From Tenodera sinensis (lineage: Eukaryota; Arthropoda; Insecta; Mantodea; Mantidae), in NCBI GenBank assembly GCA_030765045.1, contig CM060962.1:268635846-268699845 (forward strand): 64,000 nucleotides of DNA, in the 5' to 3' direction. Every line of letters starts with the position of its first letter. The stretch's first letter is position 1. A model generated the notes under the pieces. That model saw nothing but the letters and a program-made list of their open reading frames with translations. It did not search any database and had not been told where the DNA came from. Both the position numbers and the translations under genes were made by a program. Of this stretch, positions 22,625 through 32,860 are shown one piece after another.

Positions 22625-24128
22625 CGGCTGATATCCATGGACAATTTCGTGAAGTTTATGAGCCAAAAATCATGTCTTCACGAGTGATGTTGGCGCAAGG
22701 CAACGGCGCCACATGGTTAAATTTGGGAGATCAGTGTTCGTGAGAAGTAGAACACTGGCCTGGTCAAGTATCGTGAATGACCTATCGGTTGGCGAAAAAG
22801 TTGAGAAAAGCATCGACTCACGCTTTCAGAGTTTTCTGACCAGTTTCAGCAGGTTTGTTGTACTCTGCTTTACAAAGTGATTGTGGAAGTCTGTTCGTCT
22901 GCCAGCTCATAATATCAGGGGAATTAAGAGGACATGCGTTTTCTGATGGGAGTGTTTATAAATATCTCCGCTATCGTTCTTATGCTACAACTATTGGTTA
23001 TGTTGTCAACTTCGATTTTTTACGTTATAGCTAAAGTGCTAATAGTAGGCTGATTTCTCCGTTTCAATTGTAACATTTGCAGCAAGTCTCCATGCCTCAA
23101 CAATCAACGTTTAACGTAATCAACTTTAAAACCATGTCCTGTTAAACCTGTTAAGTGACATGTGTTGGAATTCGCTGCGACATTCCGTGTCTACTGCCAT
23201 AACAAGTAAGGTAAAGAGTGAATGCGTTGTGTTTGTTATTATCAATAATCACGTGGATTCCGATAATCACATTTAGTTAGCCTTTGTGGTTCCAATGATG
23301 GAATGGCGCAATAATAAAAGAAGAAAGTTATGGGTGCACCGTTTTCTAATCAGTACGATCGTGGAAATAATGTGTTGTCTGAATTTAAATTTGTGAATAG
23401 ATTCTGCTTCAAGAATTTTCTAAGAATGTTGGAAGATTTATGCATCCCACTGCTGGTGAAAACACTTGAAGAAAGTTTGAAGAACGTGTTACTCAAGACT
23501 CGTTGGTCAGTGAAGACACTTTTAACCATCGACATGTTGAGTTAAATGTGTTGAATCGATGTGTTTTGCTGATTGTTGAGGCAGTAGAGACCCGCCTTTA
23601 GAGAAGTGTGTTGAAACTTTGTACCATCTGCAATGTCCCAAATAAAGAGCAAAGTGATACACCATAAGTTGTGCGATATAAGCTTGAGCATAGGTGTATG
23701 ATTTGGGACCCAGACAGACTAGCAGGGATTCTACAGACATTTAGATAAGATTTATAACGATTACTGGGATAAAGTAGAATGTGTCTTCGGCAGCATTCTC
23801 ATTTCGCTGAGGTATGTTAGCAGCGATTCTTCTTCCTTATCCAGGGAAAATGAGTCGTACTCCAAAGTTGGTACTACTGTCACAAGCGTAACTATCTAGT
23901 AATGGTAGTCCAGCTCAGTTAAAATTGCTTCTTGAACGGCCGAACCATTGAATTCCTGCTAAGATTAATGAGCTGGTGAACAAACAGTAGCCTACGAGAA
24001 AGTTTTTTCCCTGTGAGTTCCTTAACTTTTTTCTGAACACAATGCTCATTGGATTGGCCGTTTACCATCCTTTCTTAAGCGTGTTGAGAGGTAAGGCAAC
24101 GATTTTCTGAATCAAATTATAACGAGAG
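22625..24128. other. unannotated DNA with a weak transposase-like frame
   Basis: The open frame at 23330-23545 contains RFCFKNFLRMLEDLCIPLL, faintly like the start of PIF/Harbinger-type nucleases, but the match is too short to call. The rest is unrecognised. Confidence 0.3.
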
Positions 24129-24536
24129 ATGATTTTAGATTCGAAATTTGAGCGTCGAAACAAAAAATCATGGCATGAGGTCATACTGCATCACAAAAAT
24201 CTATTTTCCGCTAGAAAACTTATGGTAAATGTCTTTTGGGACAAAAGTGCAGTTTTGCTTATATACATTTTGGTATGGGGGGCCACTGTCACTGCTGAAT
24301 GTTATTGTGACCCAGTAGTAAAGTTACAAAGGACCATTCAGAACAAACGTCGAGTCATGTTGAGCCCAGGATTGGTTTTTCTGTGTACTGTAGCCAAATT
24401 GCAACAAATTCAACTTGGAGGGGCTTCTCATCCTGCATACAGCCTTGATTTGGTGCCTAGCGATTACCGTGTCTTCAGGCATGAAGGAAGGCATGGCTTG
24501 CATCGCAACGCTTTGACTCAGAGAAGAGTTGACTGA
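24129..24536 (+). pseudogene. mariner transposase C-terminal remnant
   Basis: Open for 135 codons with the mariner catalytic-half pattern: SARKLMVNVFWDKSAVLLIY (the VFWD aspartate region), a YCDPVVKLQRTIQNKRR segment and SHPAYSLDLVPSDYRVFRH, which corresponds to the conserved Y-S-P-D-L-A-P-S-D-Y-x-x-F block. The HD-N-A-R-P-H motif is lost (FLCTVAKLQQ in its place), so the protein would be inactive. The N-terminal DNA-binding half and the TIRs are not identifiable. A family A copy begins about 25 bp downstream. Confidence 0.85.
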
Positions 24537-24618
24537 CCAGAGGTGGCACAAGCTCATTTAGCGTTATGAAAACTCACACGACTTTCTCTGCTCCTCTTGT
24601 AGATACAGTCTTACTAAT

Positions 24619-24796
24619 TATTATTTATTTATGCCAACAAACTTACTGTTTGTGTTTTTTAAACCCACAAGCCGTGTGTGGGCAATGTTTGAGAGGTAGA
24701 ACTGGAACTTAAAAATTCAATGCCACAGTTAGGAGGGTCTGTGGTTGAAATTCGAGCTGTGGCATTGAATTTTTAAGTTCCAGTTCTACCTCTCAA
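24619..24796 (+). mobile_element. S2 SINE-like element with perfect 40-bp hairpin
   Basis: Flanked by a perfect 10-bp duplication TCTTACTAAT (24609-24618 and 24797-24806). The head TATTATTTATTTATGCC-AACAAACTTACTGTT matches the head of the minus-strand element at 40418-40727. The 3' part contains a B-box-like GGTCTGTGGTTGAAATTCGAG followed by CTGTGGCATTGAATTTTTAA, as in that copy. Here the last 40 nt (24757-24796) are also present as an exact inverted copy at 24689-24728 around a 28-nt loop, replacing the tRNA A-box part. Non-coding, recent by its exact TSD. Confidence 0.8.
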
Positions 24797-24899
24797 TCTT
24801 ACTAATGCTTATTCTTCCATCTAATTCCGTTTTATCAAGATACACATTTTTAGAAACGGTTTTACTACATATTTCTCTCTAGGTATAGTGGGAGTAAAC

Positions 24900-25105
24900 C
24901 CTAGCGCAACTGCCCTGAGGGCCAAGGCTTGCCGCCTGGCCGCTGCGCTATCATCTCTGCACACTACAGGCGTCATGAGTGGGGTGCAGTACTGGAGGGT
25001 GGGACGTCAGCGCCCCGGGCCCTACCAGCCAGTTATGCAGCCTTTGCAACTTGGGTCGCTACTTCTTTATCAATTAATTCATCAGTTGGCCCCTCCGAGA
25101 GGCGA
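24900..25105. mobile_element. GC-rich insertion inside family A
   Basis: About 205 bp of GC-rich sequence (GCCGCCTGGCCGCTGCGC, CGTCAGCGCCCCGGGCCC) separating two family A blocks that are adjacent in other copies (GTATAGTGGGAGTA and TAGGCCCAAGCGATAG). It is therefore an insertion, but neither end carries a duplication or motif that I can identify, so its class is open. Confidence 0.5.
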
Positions 25106-25740
25106 ATGCATTAGGCCCAAGCGATAGTTAAATCTGTTAAGAGCTGATCGCCATGTGATGGCTTTGAAATTTCGTTCTCTTTGCATGTCCAAGAGATAAA
25201 AATGGAAAGAGGGAAGAAAGTAAAATGTGCTTTAACGGATCTACATATTTTGCTTAATATTCTATCTCTTAAAGTTAATCATTTAGGCATGATGAAGAGG
25301 ACTTCAAAGGTTAATCCCAGAAAATTCAAGATATAGTTACATTTCATTTGTTATGAAAATATATTAAATATATGGTAACTCGATCAAAATCATTAGAACC
25401 ATTTTTGAGAAAACCAAAATTTTGAAAAATATTACAATTAAAGGGGTAGTTTGAGAAGGGTGTGCATATATTAAATCTTCGTATCGAATCCTGAGAGAAT
25501 ACTGAACTGAAATACCGAGTTTGGCATTTAACCGACTTTTCGGTTTTGAAATTATGCTGTTCAAAGACAGACGCAAAGGCATGCGTACGCACACATATAC
25601 ATACAGTCCTTTTACTAAATATGCTTTTCTTTTGGATTTAGGCAGTCTCAATAGGTGTATTTCCGGTGAAATCTCGGAATCGAATTTTTGGGTGGAATAC
25701 CAAACTTCCTCTGCTTTAAGTGTATAGTAGAGAAAGTAAA

Positions 25741-26540
25741 ATAGTTTGAACGCTGCCGGAAACCAAACGGAACAATAAAAAAGGGGGGGGGGCAGTTTTC
25801 AATGCAATGAAAAAATTCTTATTTCATTTATTTATTGCTAAAACAAAACGGAAGTAACTTTGAGTAGCCCTTGTAAATGCCCCAAAGTACTGCTGTGGAA
25901 ATTTTTGTCTCTCAAATATGATAAATGAACATCGATAAAATGTCTAAATCGAATAGATTTTATCGGCGATGGAGGGTAAATGGAAACGAGAAAACTGTTG
26001 TAACATTTCGAAAAATGATGTCTGCTTGTTATAGACTTAAAATGAATTGGACACACACATATTGTATGCATTCATAAAATGGTTTGTCAGTTGATTTTGT
26101 GTTTATCTGATATTTGCATTGTGAAAACAGATGAACTGCTATGTACACACGCCACCGATTGGCTGTAACATAAAATATGGGTTTTAATTTTGACTCTTGT
26201 ATAAATGATTTTGTCAAAATCCGAGTTAAAGCTTGCATAATGGGGTGTGTTTACATGATTCCCAGTCACTGACCCGAACAAGCTTGAAGCCAGTCACCAG
26301 AAAGTTGGAATAAGCTGTTGAAATGAGGAAACTATCAATTTAAAAATGCACTTTTGGGTGGGACAAGAAAGTGTTGTGGACGGCAATTTTATTTCAGCCT
26401 CGGAACGTAATTTCAACAGCAGCTTTGAATAAGCCGAAGAAGAGCGTTGCATTAAGCGTGCTGACTGTAATTTTCGGAGTTACGTACTGAGAAATTCCAG
26501 TTTGGAACTCCACAATATAGCCAATATTAATATACACAAA
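25741..26540. other. unannotated DNA
   Basis: Nothing recognised. Confidence 0.35.
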
Positions 26541-26544
26541 TTCA

Positions 26545-26745
26545 CATCAAGAGGTCCCGAGTTCGAATCTCCGTTAAGGTGAGTTATCTGGATAAGGCTT
26601 TATCCGGGGTTTTCGCTTATCCTGAAAGATGAATGTAGGATAACTCTAAGCTATATGGACCCTGGGCTCATTTGAGCACCATTTCACCCTTTTCATTCAT
26701 CATCTTATAAATCTTACCAGATAAGGACGTTAAACCAGTATAAAA
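26545..26745 (+). mobile_element. tRNA-derived SINE, 5'-truncated
   Basis: Starts at a B box (GGTCCCGAGTTCGAATCTCC) and continues with a 170-bp non-tRNA body: TTATCCGGGGTTTTCGCTTA, GAATGTAGGATAACTC, ATATGGACCCTGGGCTCATT and ACCAGATAAGGACGTTAAAC, then an A/T tail. The A-box half is missing. Confidence 0.6.
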
Positions 26746-27204
26746 ATATATAATTAATGTAGATATATGTAATGAAAATACATTAATCTTTCGTGTTAGA
26801 GATGAAATACCTCAACCTCAGTATCTAAACGTTTGTATGTGATCCGGAAAATTGTTACTGTTCATGTGCGAACTCCCATGTTTTAAGCAATGCATACGAG
26901 TCCCATAGTTGGTGCTGGGGTAAATGGATCGCTAAGTAAACCACGAATGATCATAGTTGAGGGGATTTGTGCCGTGCTCTCTGGACCAGTGTGTCCCCAA
27001 GGCATTCACTGGAGGGAGAAATAGAAGTTCCTCTTTTCAGAAAAATAATAATACAAAACTGTATAGCAGTGCATGTGGAGAAAGAGAACAAACTGTTCAT
27101 AATTGTATACCTTTTTATTTTGATGTGCTATTGTGTCCTGACTAAAGAAATATTTCTAGAGTAAAGGTTCTACTGTGTTTCACTCACTCAAAAGAGTGTA
27201 TTTG
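26746..27204. other. unannotated DNA
   Basis: Nothing recognised. Confidence 0.35.
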
Positions 27205-27668
27205 ACATAGTAAGATTTTGTCCGCCTCTTATGGTTTACCAATTAGGCGAAAGTCATTCACAATTAAGAGAACTTGAGAGGATATTTACAGAATATTCAA
27301 GATGAACATTTGATTTGCCGCAAAAGCGTCAAAAACATACGGTAATTTAATAAAAAACGTTTGACACTTTTAGAAAAACCAACATTTTCAAATAATGTTT
27401 TATGTGAAACATAACTTGTGTGGAAGATTCTTCTAAAAGTCCACATTTCGGATTCGTAGAAGATGCTGATCTTAAATACAGAGTTTGGTATCTAACCGAC
27501 TTTTCGTTGTTCACAGACACACACATATAGATACATACACACAGACGTTTTTTCAATTTTTTCTTATTCAGGGAGTCTCAAAACAGGTATTTCGGATGAA
27601 ATATCGGTATCGTATTTTATGATGAAATACAATAGTTCCTCTGAGTACGTAGTTGGGAAAGTAAAAAT
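27205..27668 (+). mobile_element. family A 3' half
   Basis: Runs from TAGTAAGATTTTGTCCGCC and ATGGTTTACCAATTAGGCG through CAAGATGAACATTTGA, TGTGAAACATAACTTGTGTG, CCGACTTTTCGTTGTTCACA, a short CACACATATAG tract and TTCAGGGAGTCTCAAAAC. It ends CTCTGAGTACGTAGTTGGG-AAAGTAAAA, a degenerate terminus. Confidence 0.8.
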
Positions 27669-28750
27669 AAGGAACTCTTTTCATGCGTTCTTGGCACTCG
27701 TGCAGAAGTCGTTAAGATTCTGATTATCTTCGATAGTACGGCTTCTGGTGTTTACAAGGGTCCAGCTGGGGGAGAGCGCTACTTATCTCTGTCTCTCTCC
27801 AACTGCCCGACGCTGACCTCCCGAAGATTGGGCCAAAGCCTATGCGTCACAATATTTACATTGGTAACAAGACGATTCATCTCTTATAACTCACATCAGA
27901 GCTTATCTTCACTGGCACATTTGTGAGCACCATATGGTGCAAATTCGATCATATATAGGTCGGGGAGATTTCCTCCCAAGTATGTCATAAATTTTGGTTA
28001 ATAAAGAAGCAAAGCAAATGTGTGGGGAGGTTTCCTCTCCTTCACGTTTGGCCGTGGAAGGTAAAGTATGGCCCATGAGAAGTCAAGCTGGGGATCGTGA
28101 AAACTGACAATAAATTTCGTCTCCCCAGCGCCTGAAGCCGGGTTTCGGTCCAAATCCCATTTGGTAATTTGCCAGTGAGTAGGGGAATATGCTGCGGCAT
28201 TCCCAACATTAAGAAAGTAAATGTTTTGTTGTAAATTATCAGCATGTTGGTTCACAGCATTTTCTTTCTGTTACAGGTGAGGAAGCTGTGTGTGCTCGGA
28301 GAAACACAGTGAGTAAATAACACGGATATGTACTGTTATATTCTCATGGGATTTGTGCACTGTATTCTTCCTTTTCCTCTTCACTCTCAGTCCTGAGCTT
28401 ATCCCATTTGTCTGTCTCTCTGCCACCCTCTCTCCTGATCTTGTTCTGCTCATCTTGTTTTCTACCATCCCTCTAAGACTCCTCAGTGCTTTTTCGTTTA
28501 GAATCTTGAAGGCTGTTAGTATAACTATCTCTGGTTTTCTCTTTGCTGTTAATACTACCTAGATTAATACATTTTCATTTTTGGGTATCTGAAAAAAAAA
28601 AAAAAATATGGAGTATAATCTTTTAATTGTTACATCATAGGCCATGCTAATGTGTACATAAATCCTTATCGTGGGTCCTTGGTTATGAAAATGCGTATTT
28701 AATAGGTTATTTTTGGATAATTTGTACTATTTGCGGCTTAGGGCCCGCAT
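27669..28750. other. unannotated DNA
   Basis: No recognised element; an A13 run lies at about 28592-28606. Confidence 0.35.
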
Positions 28751-28754
28751 TCAG

Positions 28755-29011
28755 GAGATCCTGGGTTCAAATCCCGTGAATGCAGTTGCATAGCACTAAG
28801 GCCTGTTTGGACACGTTTCGAAGCTGCCCGTGACGTTTAGAAGCAAAGGTACCGTTGCCGAGCGCTGAGGTCTCTGTGGGAACGTGCCGAAGCTACCTGT
28901 CGTGTATAGAAGCAGATATACACTTGCATAGCTTTAAGGCCTCTTTAGACACATGTGGAAGCTGCACGTGGCGTATAGAAGCAGAGATACACTCGCATAG
29001 CACTAAGGCCA
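28755..29011 (+). repeat. tRNA-like B box followed by 69-bp tandem repeat (3.3 units)
   Basis: A B-box-like GATCCTGGGTTCAAATCCCG (28758-28777) is followed by units starting at 28786, 28855, 28924 and 28993, each exactly 69 bp apart. Shared blocks include TTGCATAGC..TAAGG, GAAGCTGC.CGTG and TATAGAAGCAGA. As 69 is divisible by three the array stays open in one frame (28855-29049) and would repeat a 23-residue peptide, but no start, signal or domain supports translation. Probably the tandemly expanded body of a SINE. Confidence 0.85.
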
Positions 29012-29019
29012 CTAAACGA

Positions 29020-29622
29020 AAGTTTGTTTTCCAAAACTCTAACAAATAACAAGGAATACCTATCTCCGAAATGGTCCACTTACGGGGGGGGGGGGGGGGG
29101 GGGGGGAAGAAAAAAAATATTTGGACATAAATTGTGTTTTAGCAAGATGTACCTTTTTTGTATTGTAACATTTGGTCTATCTCTTACGGTTTGCCAGTTA
29201 TATAAAAGTCATCCAGAATAAACAGGACTACATGGGCTATAGCAAGACAATTCAAGATATACATTTCATTTGTCATAAAATATCTTAGAATATGGCATTT
29301 TGATCAAAATAGTTAGAGCCATCTTCGAGAAAATCAAAATTTTCCATGTAAAGGATAGTTTAGGGTGGAGGAATTTTCTTCAAAATCTTTGTGTCGCATC
29401 CTTAAAACATGTTAAACTTAACACGACTTAATACCGACTTTTCGTTTTTGAGTTATGCTGTCCACAGACTGACACCCACACACGCGCGCGCTCGGATTTT
29501 TTTCTAAAAATGTTTTTTTTTAGTCCAGGGGGCCTCAAAACATATTTCCAGTGAAATCTCGACATTGAATTTTTGGGTGGAATACAATACTTCCTCTACT
29601 TACTATTCGTAGTAGATAAAGT
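29020..29622 (+). mobile_element. family A copy with a 23-G run
   Basis: Begins at the inner block ACAAATAACAAGGAATACC-TATCTCCGAAATGG and proceeds through AGCAAGATGTACC, GGTTTGCCAGTTATATAAAA, CAAGATATACATTTC, GGATAGTTTAGGGTGG, TCGTTTTTGAGTTATGCTGT and a CACACGCGCGCGC tract (29477-29491). The end is CCTCTACTTACTATTC-GTAGTAGATAAAGTAAAA. Where other copies have CCCTACAAG, this one has 23 consecutive G (29084-29106). Confidence 0.88.
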
Positions 29623-29624
29623 AA

Positions 29625-29778
29625 AACGGAAAAGTCGGTTAAGTACCAAACTTGTTATTTCAGTTCAGCATCTTCAAAGGACGCGAGACAAAGATTTTAA
29701 GAAGGTCGCCCAAATATAGACTACCCACTCCTTCATATTGACAATTTTTTATTTTTTTAAAAACGGCTTTAACGTTTT
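29625..29778 (-). mobile_element. short family A fragment, minus strand
   Basis: Minus-strand equivalents of AAAAACGTT...GCCGTTTTT, AGTGGGTAGTCTATATTTGG and GATGCTGAACTGAAATAACA are present. It lies between two plus-strand copies. Confidence 0.7.
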
Positions 29779-29940
29779 TAATTAAATAATTTTTATAAAG
29801 GCTTATACTTACTTCATGTTAACTGAGATATATTTGTAGAAATAGCTTTATTACAGATTTCCTTACAGGTATGGAAAGAGGGGAGTGCAGTGGGTCTAAG
29901 CGATAGTCAAATCTTTTAAGAATTGGTCCTATGTCATGAC

Positions 29941-30350
29941 TGGGGTTCGAACCTTTGTACAGGCATTGCCAAATGAGGTGGTTGCAAGATACCCCCACTA
30001 GGGCAGAGCATGACGTCACTGTGCGGGTACGTTGCCAGCACAGAACACACTGCCTACAGCGCATAGTGTTTCTTGAATGTGTTTATTAGTTCCACACAGT
30101 AAAATGCCTGCAACGAAAATCCAAATATTCACGTATTGCTGAAGTTGTACAAGAATTTGGGAGTGCATATTTTACTGCAAATGGTGACAACGTTGAATGT
30201 AAGTTATGTAAACAACTTTATCTACAACGTTCCTACTCCGACTGTACCTAGCCTCCTCTGTGTTGTGATCATGTGACAGACTTACCACTCCCACTTCCTA
30301 TAGTCCAAACCCCGCAACCTTTTGTTTCCTGTATGAAGGTTCGGACCCTA
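29941..30350 (+). mobile_element. 410-bp non-autonomous hAT element
   Basis: The left end TGGGGTTCGAACCTTTGTAC-AGG and the right end, reverse-complemented, TAGGGTCCGAACCTTCATAC-AGG match at 19 of 23 positions, with a hAT-like T-x-GGG start. It is flanked by GTCATGAC (29933-29940) and ATCATGCC (30351-30358), an 8-bp duplication with 6/8 identity. Excision restores the family A sequence seen at 25150 (ATGTGATGGCTTTGAAAT). Internally it carries a fragment of a BED-type zinc-finger N-terminus, so it is a deletion derivative of an autonomous element. Confidence 0.82.
30105..30250 (+). pseudogene. BED/CGGBP1-like zinc-finger fragment of a hAT transposase
   Basis: The reading frame gives KYSRIAEVVQEFGSAYFTA followed by NGDNVECKLCKQL. 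The spacing (R-I-A-x-x-x-x-E-F, then a hydrophobic turn, then C-x-x-C) matches the N-terminal BED-like finger found in hAT transposases and domesticated relatives such as CGGBP1. The two His ligands are absent because the frame ends about 12 codons after the second Cys. No ATG is in frame. Non-functional. Confidence 0.6.
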
Positions 30351-30777
30351 ATCATGCCTTTGAAATTACATTCTCTTTGTATGAGCGGGAGATAGAAATG
30401 AATAACACCTCCCATTGGAGGAAAGTATAATTATTGGAAAATTCAAACCATAACACGGAATATGTCGGAAATGGTTAACCCTACAAAAAACGTATTTAAA
30501 ATAAATTGTATGCTTTAACGAGATCCACATTTTTTGTGCAGAAAGTTTTTCTATTATTTACAGTGTACCAGTTATGCAAAAGTAATTGAAAATTAAGAAG
30601 ACTTCAGAGTCTATCCCCAGATAATTCAGGATATATATTTCAATTGATATGAAAATATATTAAATATATGCTAGCATAATCAAAATCGATAGAGCATTTT
30701 TGGGAAAATCAAATGTTCCATATGAAGAGTTGTTTTGGAAGGGGGTATTTTTCTGAAAATCTTCGTGTCGCATTCTT

Positions 30778-30791
30778 TCTTGTTCTCTCTC

Positions 30792-30840
<49 letters not shown>

Positions 30841-31008
30841 AATGTTCCATTTATATCCCGCCTTTAACTCCGATGGTCATATCAGCTGCCTCTGCTATCG
30901 GTGTTGCTCGTTTAACAGTGGGTTTTGAATCTTTAGAAGAAAATTCTCACCCCCAGCCGGGAATCGAACCTGGGACCCCTTGCACAGTTAGTAGGCACTC
31001 TACCGACT
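30778..31008 (-). mobile_element. tRNA-derived SINE with (GA)n tail and 11-bp TSD, minus strand
   Basis: Flanked by GTCGCATTCTT (30767-30777) and GTCGTATTCTT (31009-31019). On the minus strand it starts with an A box (AGTCGGTAGAGTGCCTACTA), then a B box (GGTCCCAGGTTCGATTCCCG), a ~130-bp body, and ends in AATGGAACATTAAAGAGAGA and a ~50-bp GA tract (30787-30838). Head, body, simple-sequence tail and TSD are all visible. Confidence 0.88.
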
Positions 31009-31243
31009 GTCGTATTCTTGGAAGATAGATTTTTCGTCTTTGAGTTATGCTGTTCCCAGACAGACGCATACCGAGCTTTTTCTAAACATGTTCTTTTTTT
31101 TTGGGGGGGGGCGGCACACCCACCCCAAAAAAGGGGGAATCTCTAAACGTGTATTTGCGGTGAAATCTCGGTGTCGAATTTTAAGGTGAAATACAATACT
31201 TCCTCTACTTACTGTAAGTACATAGTAGAGAAAGTAAACATTC

Positions 31244-31819
31244 GAACATATGAAATTTCTGGATTGAGTGTAACAAGTCCTTTTGTAGTCATGCGTAGAG
31301 AATGTAACGAAACTGCTTAGTAAGTTAAATATGCCCCAGCTTATAGCTGGCGCTGTACAGCCCCTGTTCTAAAATTATCAAACAACAAAATATTAATCCA
31401 GAGCAGTCGAGAACAAGCCACTTGCAACATTTCCTGTACCAACTCGCCGCAATTAATACAGTCCCCATCATCAAGTGGCACAAAAGCGCTCCATAACAGA
31501 GCTAAGCCTTCGTTTATTACAAGCGGAAATATCCATTCACTTTTATACGCGCTCTAAGCTGCAAGTTGGGCAAATATTTGTGAGTTTCAGCGAGGGACTA
31601 TACGAATGTAATCAACGGTATTATATAACCAATTAACGGAATGTTTGCACTTCGCCTGGAGAACCCCATGCGCAAGCTACCACCTTGGGGTAACAACTAA
31701 TTTATAATTGATTTTCTCCAGCCAAGTTTCTGGCTCTGACATTACAGTATTCTTTACAATGTAGAATGAAGATCAATACAAATTATGTTGGAGCGTGAGA
31801 GCGTGCTTTCTGAGATGAA
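31244..31819. other. unannotated DNA
   Basis: Nothing recognised. Confidence 0.35.
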
Positions 31820-31965
31820 CATACACGATGTCTTGGATTTCCATGACTTTCTCCAGCCACCATCCTTTGTTTTTATACATCCGCTACAAACTATTGTTAC
31901 ACAAACTTATTAGGTTCTCTACCATGTAGTTAAAATAAGTTGATGTCTACCAGTATGCGAGAGAG
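31820..31965 (+). mobile_element. family A 5' fragment (diverged)
   Basis: GATGTCTTGGATTTCCATGA-CTTTCTCC, then CTACAAACTATTGTTACAC and CTACCATGTAGTTAAAATAA follow the family A 5' order. The remainder is not recognisable. Confidence 0.55.
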
Positions 31966-32044
31966 TTTTTGTTGATTTTGCTGCCGGTTGCTACAGTGGT
32001 AAACTATGAGATCTTTCTCAGGCTGGTGGATGTGAGAAGACACG

Positions 32045-32225
32045 ACACAGTCAGGTTGACTGATGCCGAGTGTGATGGCTCTGCCGTAACGTATGTCTCA
32101 CATTGGGGAGGTCGTGGGTTCGATTCCCATGGCCGAGCTTCCTGACCCTGAAAGAATTAAAATATCCGACAGGAAATTTCCAGCATTTCTCAACGTAAAC
32201 TGCGGCGAGTGATGGATAGTTTCCT
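32045..32225 (+). mobile_element. tRNA-derived SINE
   Basis: The head GATGCCGAGTGTGATGGCTC serves as an A-box region, GGTCGTGGGTTCGATTCCCA is the B box and TGGCCGAG closes the arm. Then the body CCTGACCCTGAAAGAATTAA-AATATCCGACAGG. The end is uncertain and no TSD was found. Confidence 0.65.
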
Positions 32226-32439
32226 AAAGAGGTACCAAAAATATACATATGGATGACGATGACCAGTTTCAGCATCTTCTTTAATAAAGTTGGTCATAAA
32301 GCCTTCAAAAGCAGTTTTAAAAATGTTGTAGGGTTTCATTCCCTTCTTTCTATGATGGCGGCAGACGGCAAAGAGCGCCGAGGATCCCAACAGGCAAAAC
32401 ACCGCGCGGCCCATTCGAAGGTTTTTTGCTCTCCCCGTA
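32226..32439. other. unannotated DNA
   Basis: Nothing recognised. Confidence 0.3.
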
Positions 32440-32860
32440 GAATGTATATCTTGAATTTCCTGGGAACAGCCTGAGAAGTTATTTTGAATTACTTTTGTAT
32501 AACTGGTTAACCGTAAAAGTAGAAACTAATCTTACTGATATAAAATATGCAATTCTTGTTAAAGCTTTTTTTGTGGCGTTAACCATTTGTTATTGGCTTG
32601 AATTTCAAATAACTCTCACTTAGAAAAAGTGAAAATTATTAGTTTTGCTTTTGTTGCGGTGTACAAACCTTTTACAAATCTGGTTATCACTTTGGTCTAC
32701 TGCATCCTGCTTATATTTACAACCAAATAAATACATAATGAAGGTTTATTTCGATTAACAAGATTGTATTTAAAAGAAGAAAAAGTATGTATGAATATTT
32801 TGCAGAGAGGTGAGTAGCGAAAGTCGTATGGGTGCAATGTGTGTGCATATTTATTTTTGT
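32440..32860 (-). mobile_element. family A fragment, minus strand, including the 5' end
   Basis: The minus-strand reading starts TTGCACCCATACGACTTTCG-CTACTC, then ATCTTGTTAATCGAAATAAA and, further in, ...GGTTAACCAGTTATACAAAAG and CAGGAAATTCAAGATATACA. The segment CAAAATATTCATACATACTTT near the 5' end resembles the satellite unit at 2590-4455 more closely than other copies do. Confidence 0.6.

Larger units (their letters stand above)
24562..25740 (+). mobile_element. family A, near-complete, carrying two insertions
   Basis: Starts AAAACTCACACGACTTTCTC-TGCTC and is split by the S2 element (24619-24796). It continues TGCTTATTCTTCCATC, TATCAAGATACACATTTTTA and TTTCTCTCTAGGTATAGTGG. It is split again by a GC-rich segment (24900-25105), then runs AAGCGATAGTTAAATCTG, GAAATTTCGTTCTCTTTGCA, CAAGATATAGTTACATTTC, AAGGGGTAGTTTGAGAAGG, CGGTTTTGAAATTATGCTGT, a short CA tract, and ends TCCGGTGAAATCTCGG... 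GTAGAGAAAGTAAAATAG. Confidence 0.85.
29785..31243 (+). mobile_element. family A, near-complete, split by a hAT and a SINE
   Basis: Blocks in order: CTTACTTCATGTTAACTGAG, TTTCCTTACAGGTATGG, AAGCGATAGTCAAATCTTTT; hAT insertion; CCTTTGAAATTACATTCTCT, GAATATGTCGGAAATGG, TAACGAGATCCACATTTTTT, GTGTACCAGTTATGCAAAAG, CAGGATATATATTTC, GAAAATCTTCGTGTCGCATT; SINE insertion; then TTTTTCGTCTTTGAGTTATG, TTCCCAGACAGACGC, a G-rich tract and the terminus CCTCTACTTACTGTAAG...ATAGTAGAGAAAGTAAAC. Removing the two insertions restores a continuous family sequence. Confidence 0.9.

Noticed and set aside
23330..23545. PIF/Harbinger nuclease start
   Set aside because: Only a weak FKNFLRM-type resemblance over about 20 residues; no catalytic block follows.
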